Source: an uncultured Polycyclovorans sp. (GTDB lineage Bacteria > Pseudomonadota > Gammaproteobacteria > Nevskiales > Nevskiaceae). Taken from it: a stretch of DNA of 25,127 nt. The translations under genes and the position numbers were made by a program. Numbering within the stretch: the first letter of the stretch is position 1; each line of letters opens with the position of its first letter. Below are positions 1 to 7,286 of this stretch, piece after piece. The notes under the pieces were generated by a model. That model worked only from the letters and a program-made list of their open reading frames with translations, was not told where the DNA came from and did no database searches. The stretch covers positions 1-25,127 of the forward strand of contig CAKZHZ010000010.1 of NCBI GenBank assembly GCA_936928855.1, read 5' to 3'.

Positions 1-7
1 ATGGCGA

Positions 8-79
8 GGAGGAGCAACGCGGCCAGGCGCGAAAAAGACCCGCGAGCTCGCATGCGAGCTTCTGGGACAGGGCACTAGC
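8..79. repeat. Left copy of contig-end inverted repeat
   Basis: This segment is the reverse complement of 25056-25127 with three mismatches over 72 bp. It contains the palindrome-rich core GCGAGCTCGCATGCGA. The stop codon of the neighbouring minus-strand lipoprotein gene (complement of CTA at 75-77) lies inside it. Read on the plus strand from base 1, it gives a 25-codon frame ending in TAG at 76-78. The most likely explanation is a dispersed repeat at which assembly stopped; its function is unknown. Confidence 0.85.
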
Positions 80-2357
80 GAGGCACCGTCTCCGGCACCG
101 GCCGCGAGCGGGCATCCGCCGAGGCTTCCAGCGTCTGCTCCCACATCCGCAGATAGGTTTCAGCGGAGTTGTAGAGCGTATCCAGCGCAGCCTGCCCGCC
201 TTCCAGGCGAATCTCCTCGACGATGTCGGCAATCATCCCGTAGTGGTACATGCCGTCTTCGTTGACATCCCAGATGCGCCCCTCCGCCCCCGGGATGGCG
301 AGCTGCTCGACCGTGATCGGCGCCACGCCGTCGAACTGCGGCCCCCAACCTTCACCCTGGAACATCTGGAAGGGATAGCTGACCGGCCCGGTTTCCATCA
401 CGCGGGCCATGCCACGCGGGCCGGGCAGATTGCGCAGGCCGTTGGCATCGGCGCCGTAGCCGGCGGACAGCGGACGATCCGTACCGGACAGCGTCCACTG
501 CTCATCAAGACGTGCCAGGAAGTCGACGTGGCCTTTGCCGTTCTGGTTGATCGGATAGATGATGCCGCCCTGGGCGATCAGCTGCTGGGCCTGGGCGTTG
601 GTCAGGCCGCCCTGGGCTCCGTGGCCGGACACCATGGGATAGGCCGGTGTCGTGGTCCCGGTATGGTCGAGCATGATCTGCTTGCTGCGCAGTTCGGCAT
701 GGTCGATGTCGATGACAAACCCTTTCTTCATCAGCTTGTCGATGGCGTAGATGCCCAGGTCGGTGACATCACGCTGGTTGCAGCGACGCCCGCTGTGCAG
801 AGTGGGCGTCAGCCCCCCGGTGAGCCCGAGCAGGAAATCGGTCAACGGATCGTTACCCAGCATCAGCGGCTCGACCAGCGACTTCAGGCCGGCGTTGTAG
901 AAGTAGGTCTCACCCTCGCCACCGTCGTCGCAGGCGTAGGTATCCCAGAACCGTCCGGTGCCGACGAAATTGAAGATCTCGAGGAAATTCTGGAACAGCC
1001 CGGCGCCGCCCAGCGCACTGTCGATGTCGTGATACGGAAACACCTGCCGCACTCCGAGATCCCAGATACGGTCGATCTCGGCATCGATCTGGGCGCGATC
1101 ACACATCGGTACCTCGCCGCCCCCCGGCAGGAAGATGACGTTGCAACCGAAAAGATTGGAGAACTCCAGCCCCGGCACCACCGCCAGCTTGCCGTCGGCG
1201 ATCACCTGACGCGCCTCACTGGGGCTTCCGACGATGCGGAAGAAACCCTTTCCGGGACCACCAAACTGGGCGTCGACGTAGTCCTGGATGTCGAACAGGT
1301 ACTCGACCTGCGCGACACCGACCTCCATGTCGCCGCATTCCAGATCGGCCGGGTTCTGGCCACGCACCGGCCCCAGCAGCTGCGCCACCTGGCACAGCGC
1401 CTCGATGTTGGTGCCGTGAATCGTCATCAACCGCAGGCCCGACATCCACGCGCGCTCCACCCAGCGCCAGTACATCTGCTGGTGCAGCTGGGAGTCATGG
1501 AACGGCCAGTCGACAAAGGTCGGCCAGCCCTGGGTGTCATGCGTCTTCAGCGGCGTCATGTCAAGGATCAGCGCTTCGACGTCGAGCAGGCCGTTCGGGC
1601 CATGCAGGCGCGAGCAGTTCTTCAGCGCCTCGGTCACACCGAAGCGGTTGACGGCCTGCCCGTACATCACCCCGCCGGCCGAGGGGCCGACATGGCGACT
1701 GCCATCGGACATCTCGCTGCCCATCGCCATGTGCGTGTGCACCTCGGCAAAGCCAAGCGCAGGCTCCGCCGCATTCCCCTTGAAGGTTTGGCCGATCACC
1801 GCCAACGGCATCTCGGGATACTCCGCGCAGCCGACGGCATGCTCGAACGTGAGCGCGGCGGGCGTGCCACCCAGCACCAGCTGTCCGCCTTCACCTACTG
1901 ACAGCATGCCGCCGAGTGTGCCGGCATTCAGGGCATCGCCCGCCTCGGTGAACGTCCAGTCGGACCCTTCCTCGGGCTCGGATTGCGGCACCGTCGCCAC
2001 GTCATCCCCGTCGGCCGTGAGCAGCATCTCGTCGGGGGTATAGAACAGGTAACGCGCCAGGTTGGCGGCACGCATGTAGAAGCGTTCGGCGTCATCGGCA
2101 TTGTCGCCGCGGGCAACAAATCCGGCGCCGTCGCGCACCACGTAATCCCCGTCAGCGCGCATCACCCAGCACTGGTTGTACAGGTCATACCGGCCCAGCA
2201 CCTTGGGGGTCTCCCCGCCACCGCCGCCGCCGTCCGGCGCCGTTACCGGGGACGATCCTCCACATCCCGCCAACGCCAACAATCCCGTCGTGGCGACGAA
2301 CAGTGACAACCACGTGCGCGGCGCGCGCGGCGACGAAACCAACTGATGACCCCTCAT
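75..2357 (-). CDS. Secreted lipoprotein resembling M19 membrane dipeptidase
   Basis: This 760-residue protein begins with a lipoprotein signal (lipobox LALAGC, Cys32) and a Gly-rich linker, so it should be anchored in the outer or inner membrane facing the periplasm. The pattern of likely metal ligands fits the amidohydrolase fold of M19 (renal dipeptidase-like) peptidases: HTH at 207-209, Glu398 in VPGLEFSN, His443 in YHDIDS, His553 in VIDIDHAE, His579 in SGHG and Asp637 in GYGADANG. It is nearly twice the usual M19 length, with extra sequence at the N terminus (roughly 50-200) and long insertions. A GGGAG ribosome-binding site precedes the ATG by nine bases. It is divergent from the YtkA-like/di-heme pair, sharing a gap of about 190 bp that should hold both promoters. 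The substrate is unknown, and a non-peptidase amidohydrolase is possible. Confidence 0.7.
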   Translation of the reverse strand: MRGHQLVSSPRAPRTWLSLFVATTGLLALAGCGGSSPVTAPDGGGGGGETPKVLGRYDLYNQCWVMRADGDYVVRDGAGFVARGDNADDAERFYMRAANLARYLFYTPDEMLLTADGDDVATVPQSEPEEGSDWTFTEAGDALNAGTLGGMLSVGEGGQLVLGGTPAALTFEHAVGCAEYPEMPLAVIGQTFKGNAAEPALGFAEVHTHMAMGSEMSDGSRHVGPSAGGVMYGQAVNRFGVTEALKNCSRLHGPNGLLDVEALILDMTPLKTHDTQGWPTFVDWPFHDSQLHQQMYWRWVERAWMSGLRLMTIHGTNIEALCQVAQLLGPVRGQNPADLECGDMEVGVAQVEYLFDIQDYVDAQFGGPGKGFFRIVGSPSEARQVIADGKLAVVPGLEFSNLFGCNVIFLPGGGEVPMCDRAQIDAEIDRIWDLGVRQVFPYHDIDSALGGAGLFQNFLEIFNFVGTGRFWDTYACDDGGEGETYFYNAGLKSLVEPLMLGNDPLTDFLLGLTGGLTPTLHSGRRCNQRDVTDLGIYAIDKLMKKGFVIDIDHAELRSKQIMLDHTGTTTPAYPMVSGHGAQGGLTNAQAQQLIAQGGIIYPINQNGKGHVDFLARLDEQWTLSGTDRPLSAGYGADANGLRNLPGPRGMARVMETGPVSYPFQMFQGEGWGPQFDGVAPITVEQLAIPGAEGRIWDVNEDGMYHYGMIADIVEEIRLEGGQAALDTLYNSAETYLRMWEQTLEASADARSRPVPETVPR

Positions 2358-2543
2358 CTGCGAAATCTCCCTGTGCGACTGAACGCAGTGAAACGATGCC
2401 GGGCATATCGGACATATGCGACCCCAGCCCGATGCTAGAGGGGATGGAAGTGTCGCGAAACTGTAAATTTGGCTCAGCGCGGGCCACCGTGCGGCACCGT
2501 AGTGGCAGGATGTCGATCCCCGGCGTCACCGAATGACCCTGAC

Positions 2544-2957
2544 ATGTACCGACAACGCATCCACAGCCTGAGACGGACCTGGCTGCTGGTGAGTGCCAGC
2601 CTCCTCGGACCCTTCACGGCATCCGCCCAGACCTTTCCGCCGCTTCAGGGCGATCACTATGAGCTGCAGGTCTACAGTCGTCTGGACCCCATCGCCCTCA
2701 ATCGCATCCATGCCTGGGAGCTGGAGCTGCGCGACCGCCGCGGCGCGCTGGTACCGGAGGCCGCCATCGAGGTCGAGGGCGACATGCCCGCCCACCGTCA
2801 TGGTCTGCCGACCGCGCCGCGCATCACCGAGGTGCTCGGTCCCGGCCGCTATCTGCTGGAAGGCATGAAGTTTCAAATGGGGGGCGAGTGGGAAGTGCAG
2901 TTCACCATCGTCACCGACCATGGCACGGAAACCCTGACCCTGGCCTTCACCCTCTGA
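2544..2957 (+). CDS. Small periplasmic YtkA/FixH-like protein
   Basis: The product has 137 residues with an N-terminal signal peptide (hydrophobic 12-24, cleavage near ASA-QT at 28-29). The mature part is an immunoglobulin-like beta domain with the family pattern GDMPAHRHGL (Met81, His84, His86) followed by GRYLLEGMKFQMGGEWEVQF (Met112). YtkA/FixH-like domains with this Met/His pattern are often linked to copper or cytochrome maturation, so metal binding is plausible but inferred. The frame extends upstream without a start, and I take the ATG at 2544 because the signal peptide begins there. It ends one base before the ATG of the di-heme cytochrome gene, so the two are probably co-transcribed and translationally coupled. 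Confidence 0.75.
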   Translation: MYRQRIHSLRRTWLLVSASLLGPFTASAQTFPPLQGDHYELQVYSRLDPIALNRIHAWELELRDRRGALVPEAAIEVEGDMPAHRHGLPTAPRITEVLGPGRYLLEGMKFQMGGEWEVQFTIVTDHGTETLTLAFTL

Positions 2958-2958
2958 G

Positions 2959-4266
2959 ATGCCTGCGCGGTTCACCACACGGACAAGGTTCCGGTCACGG
3001 CTCGCAGCCGCACTGATCAGCGTGTTGCTGGCAGGCTGCGGCGACCGCACACCGGCCCCGGAGTTCTGGATGCAACCCGAACGGGAGGCCATCGCCTCCT
3101 TGTGGCTCGGTAGCCTGCCACCGCTGCCGCCCTCACCCGGCAATCCGGTCGCTGATGATCCGCGCGCGGTGGCGCTGGGTCATCGCCTGTTCTTCGACCC
3201 TCGCTTCAGTGCCAACGGCGCGACAGCCTGCGCCAGCTGCCACCGGCCCGAGCACCACTTCAAGGATGACGCCGCCCGCTCGCGCGGCATCGGCCTGACT
3301 GCACGCAAGAGCATGAGCGTGGTCGGCGCCGCCTACAGCCCCTGGCTGTTCTGGGACGGGCGTCGCGACAGCCTCTGGTCGCAGGCGCTGGAGCCGCTTG
3401 AGGATCCTCTGGAGCACGGCACGACGCGCGTGGAGGTGGCACGCGCGCTGCGCGAGCGCGTCGACTACCGTCATGACTATGAGGACCTGTTCGGGCCCCT
3501 GCCCGACCTTGACGACCGTGCGCGCTTTCCATCCGCCAGCCCCCTTGGCAACACCCGGCAGCGCGACGCCTGGTCCACCATGTCGCGCGAGGACCAGCAC
3601 TCCGTCTCCGAGGTTTTCGCCAATGTCGGTCGTGTTCTGGAGGCCTACCAACGCCGCCTGCAGCATGGGCCGGCCGCCTTCGACCGCTTCGCCGAAGCGC
3701 TGCTGAGCGGCGACCAGGCGCGTGCCAATACGTATCTCAGCACCGATCAGCGTCAGGGCCTGCGACTGTTCATCGGCAGAGCCAATTGCGTGCATTGTCA
3801 CAACGGGCCGCTGTTCAGCAATGACGCGTTCCACAACACGGGCCTGGAAGGCCCGGGCGCCCCGCTGTCGGACCGCGGCCGTATCGACGGCGTCAAGAAG
3901 CTACTGGCCGACCCCTTCAACTGTCTCGGTCCGTTCAGCCAGGCCTCCGAAGAAGACTGCGCCGAACTGCGTTTCGTGAAAGCCCGGGGGGCGGCACTCG
4001 AGGGGGCGTTCCGCACGGTCAGCCTACGCAACATCGCCGACACCGGCCCCTTCATGCACACCGGCCAGTTCGAGACGCTGACCGAGGTGCTGCACCACTA
4101 CAACCGTGCGCAGCCGACCGCCTTCAGCAGTGACCTGATGCCGCTGCGCCTGACCGATGGCCAGATCCAGCAGATCGTCGCATTTCTCGGCGCCTTGGAC
4201 GGACCGGTAGCGGTGCCTCCAGCGCTCTTGCGGGCACCGGAGGCGGACGGGGTGGAAGCTCACTAG
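2959..4266 (+). CDS. Di-heme cytochrome c peroxidase/MauG-like lipoprotein
   Basis: This 435-residue protein has a lipoprotein signal (LLAGC, Cys27) and two c-type heme motifs, CASCH at 91-95 and CVHCH at 277-281, as in the CcpA/MauG family of bacterial di-heme peroxidases. The sequence GPFMHTGQF near 363-371 offers Met366 and His367, where the distal ligand of the C-terminal high-potential heme is normally found. The likely role is periplasmic reduction of peroxide, or oxidation of a partner protein as in MauG. It starts one base after the YtkA-like gene stop, so the two form an operon. Length and domain order are normal for the family apart from the lipid anchor. Substrate and redox partner cannot be read from sequence. 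Confidence 0.88.
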   Translation: MPARFTTRTRFRSRLAAALISVLLAGCGDRTPAPEFWMQPEREAIASLWLGSLPPLPPSPGNPVADDPRAVALGHRLFFDPRFSANGATACASCHRPEHHFKDDAARSRGIGLTARKSMSVVGAAYSPWLFWDGRRDSLWSQALEPLEDPLEHGTTRVEVARALRERVDYRHDYEDLFGPLPDLDDRARFPSASPLGNTRQRDAWSTMSREDQHSVSEVFANVGRVLEAYQRRLQHGPAAFDRFAEALLSGDQARANTYLSTDQRQGLRLFIGRANCVHCHNGPLFSNDAFHNTGLEGPGAPLSDRGRIDGVKKLLADPFNCLGPFSQASEEDCAELRFVKARGAALEGAFRTVSLRNIADTGPFMHTGQFETLTEVLHHYNRAQPTAFSSDLMPLRLTDGQIQQIVAFLGALDGPVAVPPALLRAPEADGVEAH

Positions 4267-4426
4267 TCCGCTGAACCGGTGACTTCGCACCCGAGTGGCG
4301 TGGTCAGCCGGGGGTGGAATGTCATGGGTTCAGTGGACGGGATGTCGGGGAGGCAGCGGTTGTGCCGAGCTCTCGACTCAGCACCGGCCATCCTGGCGAA
4401 CCGTTACTTCGCGAATCCACTCCGGC

Positions 4427-4488
4427 CCGGACATCCATGTCCGGTCGTTCATCCCACCCGCGAGCTGTGCTCGCAAAAGCGGTGGGAT
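4427..4488. repeat. REP-like hairpin pair in intergenic DNA
   Basis: Two strong hairpins lie close together downstream of the di-heme cytochrome gene. The first is CCGGACAT, loop CC, ATGTCCGG (4427-4444). The second is a two-part stem: ATCCCACC (4451-4458) with GGTGGGAT (4481-4488), enclosing GCGAGC (4460-4465) with GCTCGC (4469-4474). Neither is followed by a T-run, so they look more like REP-type extragenic palindromes than terminators. The rest of 4267-4510 shows no gene. Confidence 0.55.
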
Positions 4489-4510
4489 TCACCCCTCTCA
4501 ACACATATGA

Positions 4511-4534
4511 AAAACCCCGCTGACGCGGGGTTTT
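4511..4534 (-). terminator. Original terminator of tRNA-Ser, now cut off from it
   Basis: A ten-base-pair stem with a four-base loop (AAAACCCCGC, TGAC, GCGGGGTTTT) lies directly outside the left attachment site. On the minus strand it ends in a T-run. Before the element integrated, this hairpin would have stood just after the tRNA-Ser 3' end, so I read it as the ancestral tRNA terminator. It could also stop transcription arriving on the plus strand. Confidence 0.8.
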
Positions 4535-4535
4535 G

Positions 4536-4560
4536 ATATTGGCGGAGAGAGAGTCCGCCA
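4536..4560. other. Left attachment site with symmetrical core
   Basis: The direct repeat of the tRNA 3' end occupies 4536-4553. TGGCGGA (4540-4546) and TCCGCCA (4554-4560) are perfect inverted arms around the seven-base centre GAGAGAG. This 7-7-7 layout is what tyrosine recombinases use as core sites around the crossover region. The right arm comes from the element and the left from the tRNA, so the free element should carry the full symmetrical core. Confidence 0.8.
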
Positions 4561-4627
4561 TACATGATTTGCATGGCATTGTTTTTATTTGTCTTTTCTG
4601 ATCCTGCTTAGTACTTTTGAAGTTATC

Positions 4628-4647
4628 CCGCCATTTTGACCGCCATT
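4628..4647. promoter_or_regulatory. Candidate integrase arm sites, left end
   Basis: Two direct copies of CCGCCATT start at 4628 and 4640, twelve bases apart, about 75 bases inside the left attachment core. The right end has CCGCCA twice with the same twelve-base spacing (10195 and 10207). Matching pairs at both ends suggest binding sites for the integrase or its accessory factor. The DNA between the core and this pair (4565-4620) is AT-rich. Confidence 0.45.
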
Positions 4648-4659
4648 AAGTAGTGCCGG

Positions 4660-4985
4660 CTCAGCGCGTCCAACCCTCTTCGCTCGCCGCTGGGCAGGCC
4701 AGCCGGGTGGTTCCCCGGCTGGCTGTGCATAGCGTGATGCCGCTGGCGCGGCCCGCCGCTCCGGTGTCAACCGACCGCATCGACGCCTCGCGGTGCGACG
4801 TTGCGCGGGCGCTGGTGGGGTGCCCAAGGCCCCGCGAGCCGACGAGCCGCTACGCGTCCCCTGCGGGGCGGCAATTGACACCGCCGCTGGCGGTCTACCG
4901 CCTGGCCCGCCTCGGCGGAGCGCGCTGCGCGGGTCCGCCGCCGCCTTCTTCCGTGCTCCGCACGAGTCAGGCGGAGATCCACCGC
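4660..4985. repeat. Hairpin-dense noncoding zone near left end
   Basis: About 325 bases hold no convincing gene but many inverted repeats. Examples are GCCAGCCGGG/CCCGGCTGGC around 4698-4724, CGGTGTCAA (4762-4770) with TTGACACCG (4875-4883), and CGGCGGA (4913-4919) with TCCGCCG (4934-4940). Frames that cross the region have the skewed, Arg/Pro/Ala-rich composition of non-genes. It could be a structured RNA, a transfer or replication signal, or decayed DNA; I cannot tell which. Confidence 0.5.
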
Positions 4986-4994
4986 ATTAACGCT

Positions 4995-5324
4995 TTATGC
5001 CGCGAACCGGAGGGACACTTTTTTTTTGCCTGTGACGCGGGCGATAGCCGGTGCCAAATCGTTGTTGTCTTCGATGCGGAGCATGCGGATGTCGCGCACC
5101 GACGCCGCGAACCAGTCGTACCGGGTCGCCAGTTCCTGGGTGGCCATGACGCAGCTGACGGCATCAACGGTCGCACCGCCGAAGTAAACGCTGCCCTGCT
5201 GCCACTCGAAGCCGAAGTCGGTGGTGAGCACCTTGCGGATATCGTTGTAGGCGTTGTTATACGAGTCGTTCGGATACGACTGACGCAACATCTCGGTGTC
5301 GAGATCGAAGGTGATGGCGTACAT
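4995..5324 (-). CDS. vapD: VapD family endoribonuclease toxin
   Basis: This 109-residue protein matches the VapD family along its whole length: MYAITFDLDT at the start, SYNNAYNDIR at 21-30, QQGSVYFGG at 42-50, YDWFAASVRDIRMLRIEDNND at 69-89. VapD has a Cas2-like ferredoxin fold and cleaves RNA; in Haemophilus influenzae it acts as the toxin of the VapXD pair. Asp7 at the end of the first strand and Asp78 in RDIRM are likely active-site residues. A GAGGG ribosome-binding site precedes the ATG by eight bases. The gene lies at the end of the element nearest the left attachment site. I see no VapX-like antitoxin upstream on the same strand; the next gene is divergent. VapD might stabilise the element, limit phage, or act alone. 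Confidence 0.92.
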   Translation of the reverse strand: MYAITFDLDTEMLRQSYPNDSYNNAYNDIRKVLTTDFGFEWQQGSVYFGGATVDAVSCVMATQELATRYDWFAASVRDIRMLRIEDNNDLAPAIARVTGKKKVSLRFAA

Positions 5325-5406
5325 GCGGAGAACCCTCTGCTGTGATGTCCGTCTCTGATGATATCACCCCCCTCCGCTTCGCGAGTCGCCCCGGAGAGTT
5401 CTCCGC
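5325..5406. promoter_or_regulatory. Divergent control region with inverted repeat
   Basis: The gap between vapD and the divergent small membrane-protein gene holds GCGGAGAA directly upstream of the vapD start (5325-5332) and its perfect inverse TTCTCCGC (5399-5406). The repeat lies where an operator shared by both genes would be expected. No strong promoter hexamer pair is evident, so this is tentative. Confidence 0.35.
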
Positions 5407-5443
5407 TCATTCGAAATCGATTGATACCGCTCATAGGAAGGGC

Positions 5444-5929
5444 ATGTCAGCTGACATGTCAGGCATCAACGAACTGAGCGTACCAATGAGCGAAGAGAGC
5501 ACTATCAACAAGCCGGAGCAACTCACGCTGATCAGCGAAGTGGATCGTCAGTCCACGGCTGAAAAAGCACGGCAAGCCGGGCTCGTGCCCGTAACTGCCT
5601 ATGTCGAGAAAAAAGGAAACGACACACAAAAGTCTGGTGCTGCCGCCTGGAAGCGCGCACAGCGAGCGCGCGCTAAGCAACAGGGGCTGTGTACGCTGAC
5701 CATCGAACGCGTGCCTGACGCGCTCAAGCGCGACGTTCTGGAGGCCGCAAGAGCGCTCATAAATGAATCTGAGTCGCCAGCGCCTTCGCAGACCGAGATT
5801 CCGGCGCCTTTGCTCATCGAGCCGCAGTCGTCCATCTCCCATTCATCATCGACTAAATTGAAAGCCATCATCGCTTTCGGGGCATTTGCAGGGTTTCTGT
5901 CCGGCTTCGTTCTCGGCGTTCTCGTGTAG
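5444..5929 (+). CDS. Small tail-anchored protein of unknown function
   Basis: I do not recognise this protein of about 161 residues. The first part is polar, with a basic stretch AAAWKRAQRARAKQQG and then CTLTIERVPDALKRDVLEAARAL, a strand followed by a helix that loosely recalls ribbon-helix-helix DNA-binding proteins. A Ser/Pro-rich linker follows, and the last 22 or so residues (AIIAFGAFAGFLSGFVLGVLV) form one membrane segment, so the protein would be tail-anchored with its basic part in the cytoplasm. The frame is open to 5342. I prefer the ATG at 5444, which follows AGGAAG closely; the ATG at 5456 is an alternative with longer spacing. It is divergent from vapD, so a role in controlling VapD is conceivable but unproven. 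It ends six bases before the stop of the convergent winged-helix gene. Confidence 0.65.
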   Translation: MSADMSGINELSVPMSEESTINKPEQLTLISEVDRQSTAEKARQAGLVPVTAYVEKKGNDTQKSGAAAWKRAQRARAKQQGLCTLTIERVPDALKRDVLEAARALINESESPAPSQTEIPAPLLIEPQSSISHSSSTKLKAIIAFGAFAGFLSGFVLGVLV

Positions 5930-5935
5930 CCACCG

Positions 5936-6772
5936 CTACATAAAGCGCGGCGTTGCGTCATGCGCTCTAATGTCAGAATAGTAGTCGCTTCTGAACGCCT
6001 TGATATCAATCGCAACCTGTTTTGTGGGGGTGGTTCTGATGATATCGGCGGGGCGCCAAACATCGATAGTTTGAGCAGTCGAACCGGTCGCATCGTCAGC
6101 TCGACGGATCAGCTTTTTCTCGCGAATCCATGGCCGCACACCCGAGGCTATAATTCTCGCGAGTTGAGCAGCTATTTTCGGCAATGTCGAGGCCCAGATT
6201 ACGGCATCAATGTTTTGCTGGATAATCAAGTCGGAATAAACATACAAACGACGCTCTGCAACGTCGTCAGATTCGGCATTTTCTTGCACTTCAATCGCGA
6301 TCCGCTGGCCATCATCAAGCGTGAGAACGGCATCCGGCACGATCGTGCCACCAGCCATGGCCGATTTGTAAACCCCGGTTGATGCTCTAATCACACGCGC
6401 AGTTGTAATGGATTTGATGTTCTTTTCGAGGCTTCGCGCGACAAGGCATGCAGTGCGAAGCACGAGCAAATCGTGTCGAGGATTTTGCGGCATGAGAGAT
6501 GCACTCGTGAGCGCTTTTACCTGCGCTTTTTTGCCCCGCATTTCAGCGATGATCTTAGCGCCTTCCGCCGTGACGCCGAGAACGGTTGTCGGACATAGCG
6601 GATAGTGATAATTGCGAAGCCACCCGGCGTCGAGTGCATAGCGCACGATCGTGTAAGCATGCTTGCGCGAGCAGCCGAAAAAATCGCTGCAGTAACGCAC
6701 ATCGACAGCGCCATTTTTGAGCGCTTCCCATGCGAGTTGAAGTGCTTTTCGTTCGACTTTCTTCATGATCAT
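5936..6772 (-). CDS. Winged-helix protein with nuclease-like half (replication-relaxation-like)
   Basis: This protein of about 278 residues has two parts. Residues 5-75 form a winged helix (FFGCSRKHAYTIVRYALDAGWL, then TVLGVTAEGAKII). The second part has NPRHDLLVLRTA, then IVPDAVLTLDDGQRIAIEVQE with Asp147 and Glu161, then predicted alternating helices and strands. This order (winged helix, conserved His, then PDA and an acidic residue on the next strand) resembles replication-relaxation family proteins of plasmids, whose second half is like a restriction-endonuclease fold. The spacing could support a PD-(D/E)XK site, but the usual Lys is replaced by Gln163, so activity is doubtful. The ATG at 6772 has GAGG six bases upstream; a GTG at 6802 is possible. 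It lies between the small membrane-protein gene and the hairpin zone and is AT-richer than the backbone. Confidence 0.7.
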   Translation of the reverse strand: MIMKKVERKALQLAWEALKNGAVDVRYCSDFFGCSRKHAYTIVRYALDAGWLRNYHYPLCPTTVLGVTAEGAKIIAEMRGKKAQVKALTSASLMPQNPRHDLLVLRTACLVARSLEKNIKSITTARVIRASTGVYKSAMAGGTIVPDAVLTLDDGQRIAIEVQENAESDDVAERRLYVYSDLIIQQNIDAVIWASTLPKIAAQLARIIASGVRPWIREKKLIRRADDATGSTAQTIDVWRPADIIRTTPTKQVAIDIKAFRSDYYSDIRAHDATPRFM

Positions 6773-6886
6773 CGGTGACCTCGGCCGTGAATTCGTATTC
6801 ACCGGTATCAGTCACCATTTTTGGCGATCGCTCTCGACAGCAACAGCAGCGCATCCGGCCTCGCCGGAAGCGCCTAGAAGCCCTCC

Positions 6887-6906
6887 GCGCGTCGTATACG
6901 ACGCGC
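6887..6906. repeat. Perfect 20-bp palindrome
   Basis: GCGCGTCGTATACGACGCGC is a perfect palindrome with no central spacer. Gapless palindromes usually serve as binding sites for dimeric proteins rather than as RNA hairpins. It lies upstream of the winged-helix gene, about 115 bases before its preferred start, so it could be an operator for that gene. Confidence 0.6.
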
Positions 6907-7009
6907 TGCAGCGATAAGCCGTCCACCCCCAGTGGGGACCCCCGTACCGGCTTCTCTTGCCTTCGGTGGGGCCCGCTTCCCCACCTGCGCGGCCTTCGGC
7001 CTTACAACA

Positions 7010-7270
7010 GCGCCCCCGCCCCCCTCTTCGAGGGGAAACGCCCTTCGCCAGGCTGCGAGCCAGCACTTACGTGCTCGCTCTTGATCAACTCCGCTTCGCG
7101 TCCTTGATTGGCGCTGCCCGCTTCGCGTTCAGCGCCACACGCCGACCACAAGCGCCATCCCTATGCGTCACTTCGTGACCGGCCTACGGCCTCGCACAGG
7201 GTCCCGTAATGGCGCTTGTGGTCGGCTCTATCGAAGGGCGTTTCCCCTCGCAGCGGGGGGCTGGGGGCGT
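7010..7270. repeat. Nested long inverted repeats
   Basis: CGAGGGGAAACGCCCTTCG (7029-7047) has a perfect 19-bp inverse at 7232-7250. Similarity continues outward into C-rich (7010-7028) and G-rich (7251-7270) flanks. Nested inside, GCCGACCACAAGCGCCAT (7141-7158) has a perfect 18-bp inverse at 7209-7226. The right-hand arms are almost adjacent, while the left-hand arms are separated by about 93 bases containing smaller hairpins. The loop of the inner pair holds two more hairpins with TTCG and TACG turns. A folded strand would be a large branched structure. Confidence 0.85.
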
Positions 7271-7286
7271 CGTCTCCGCCGGAGTT

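Noticed and set aside
243..1901. A 552-codon open frame on the plus strand opposite the M19-like gene
   Set aside because: It is a shadow of a GC-rich gene: composition is His/Gln/Val-rich without any recognisable domain, while the minus strand shows a signal peptide and ordered metal motifs.
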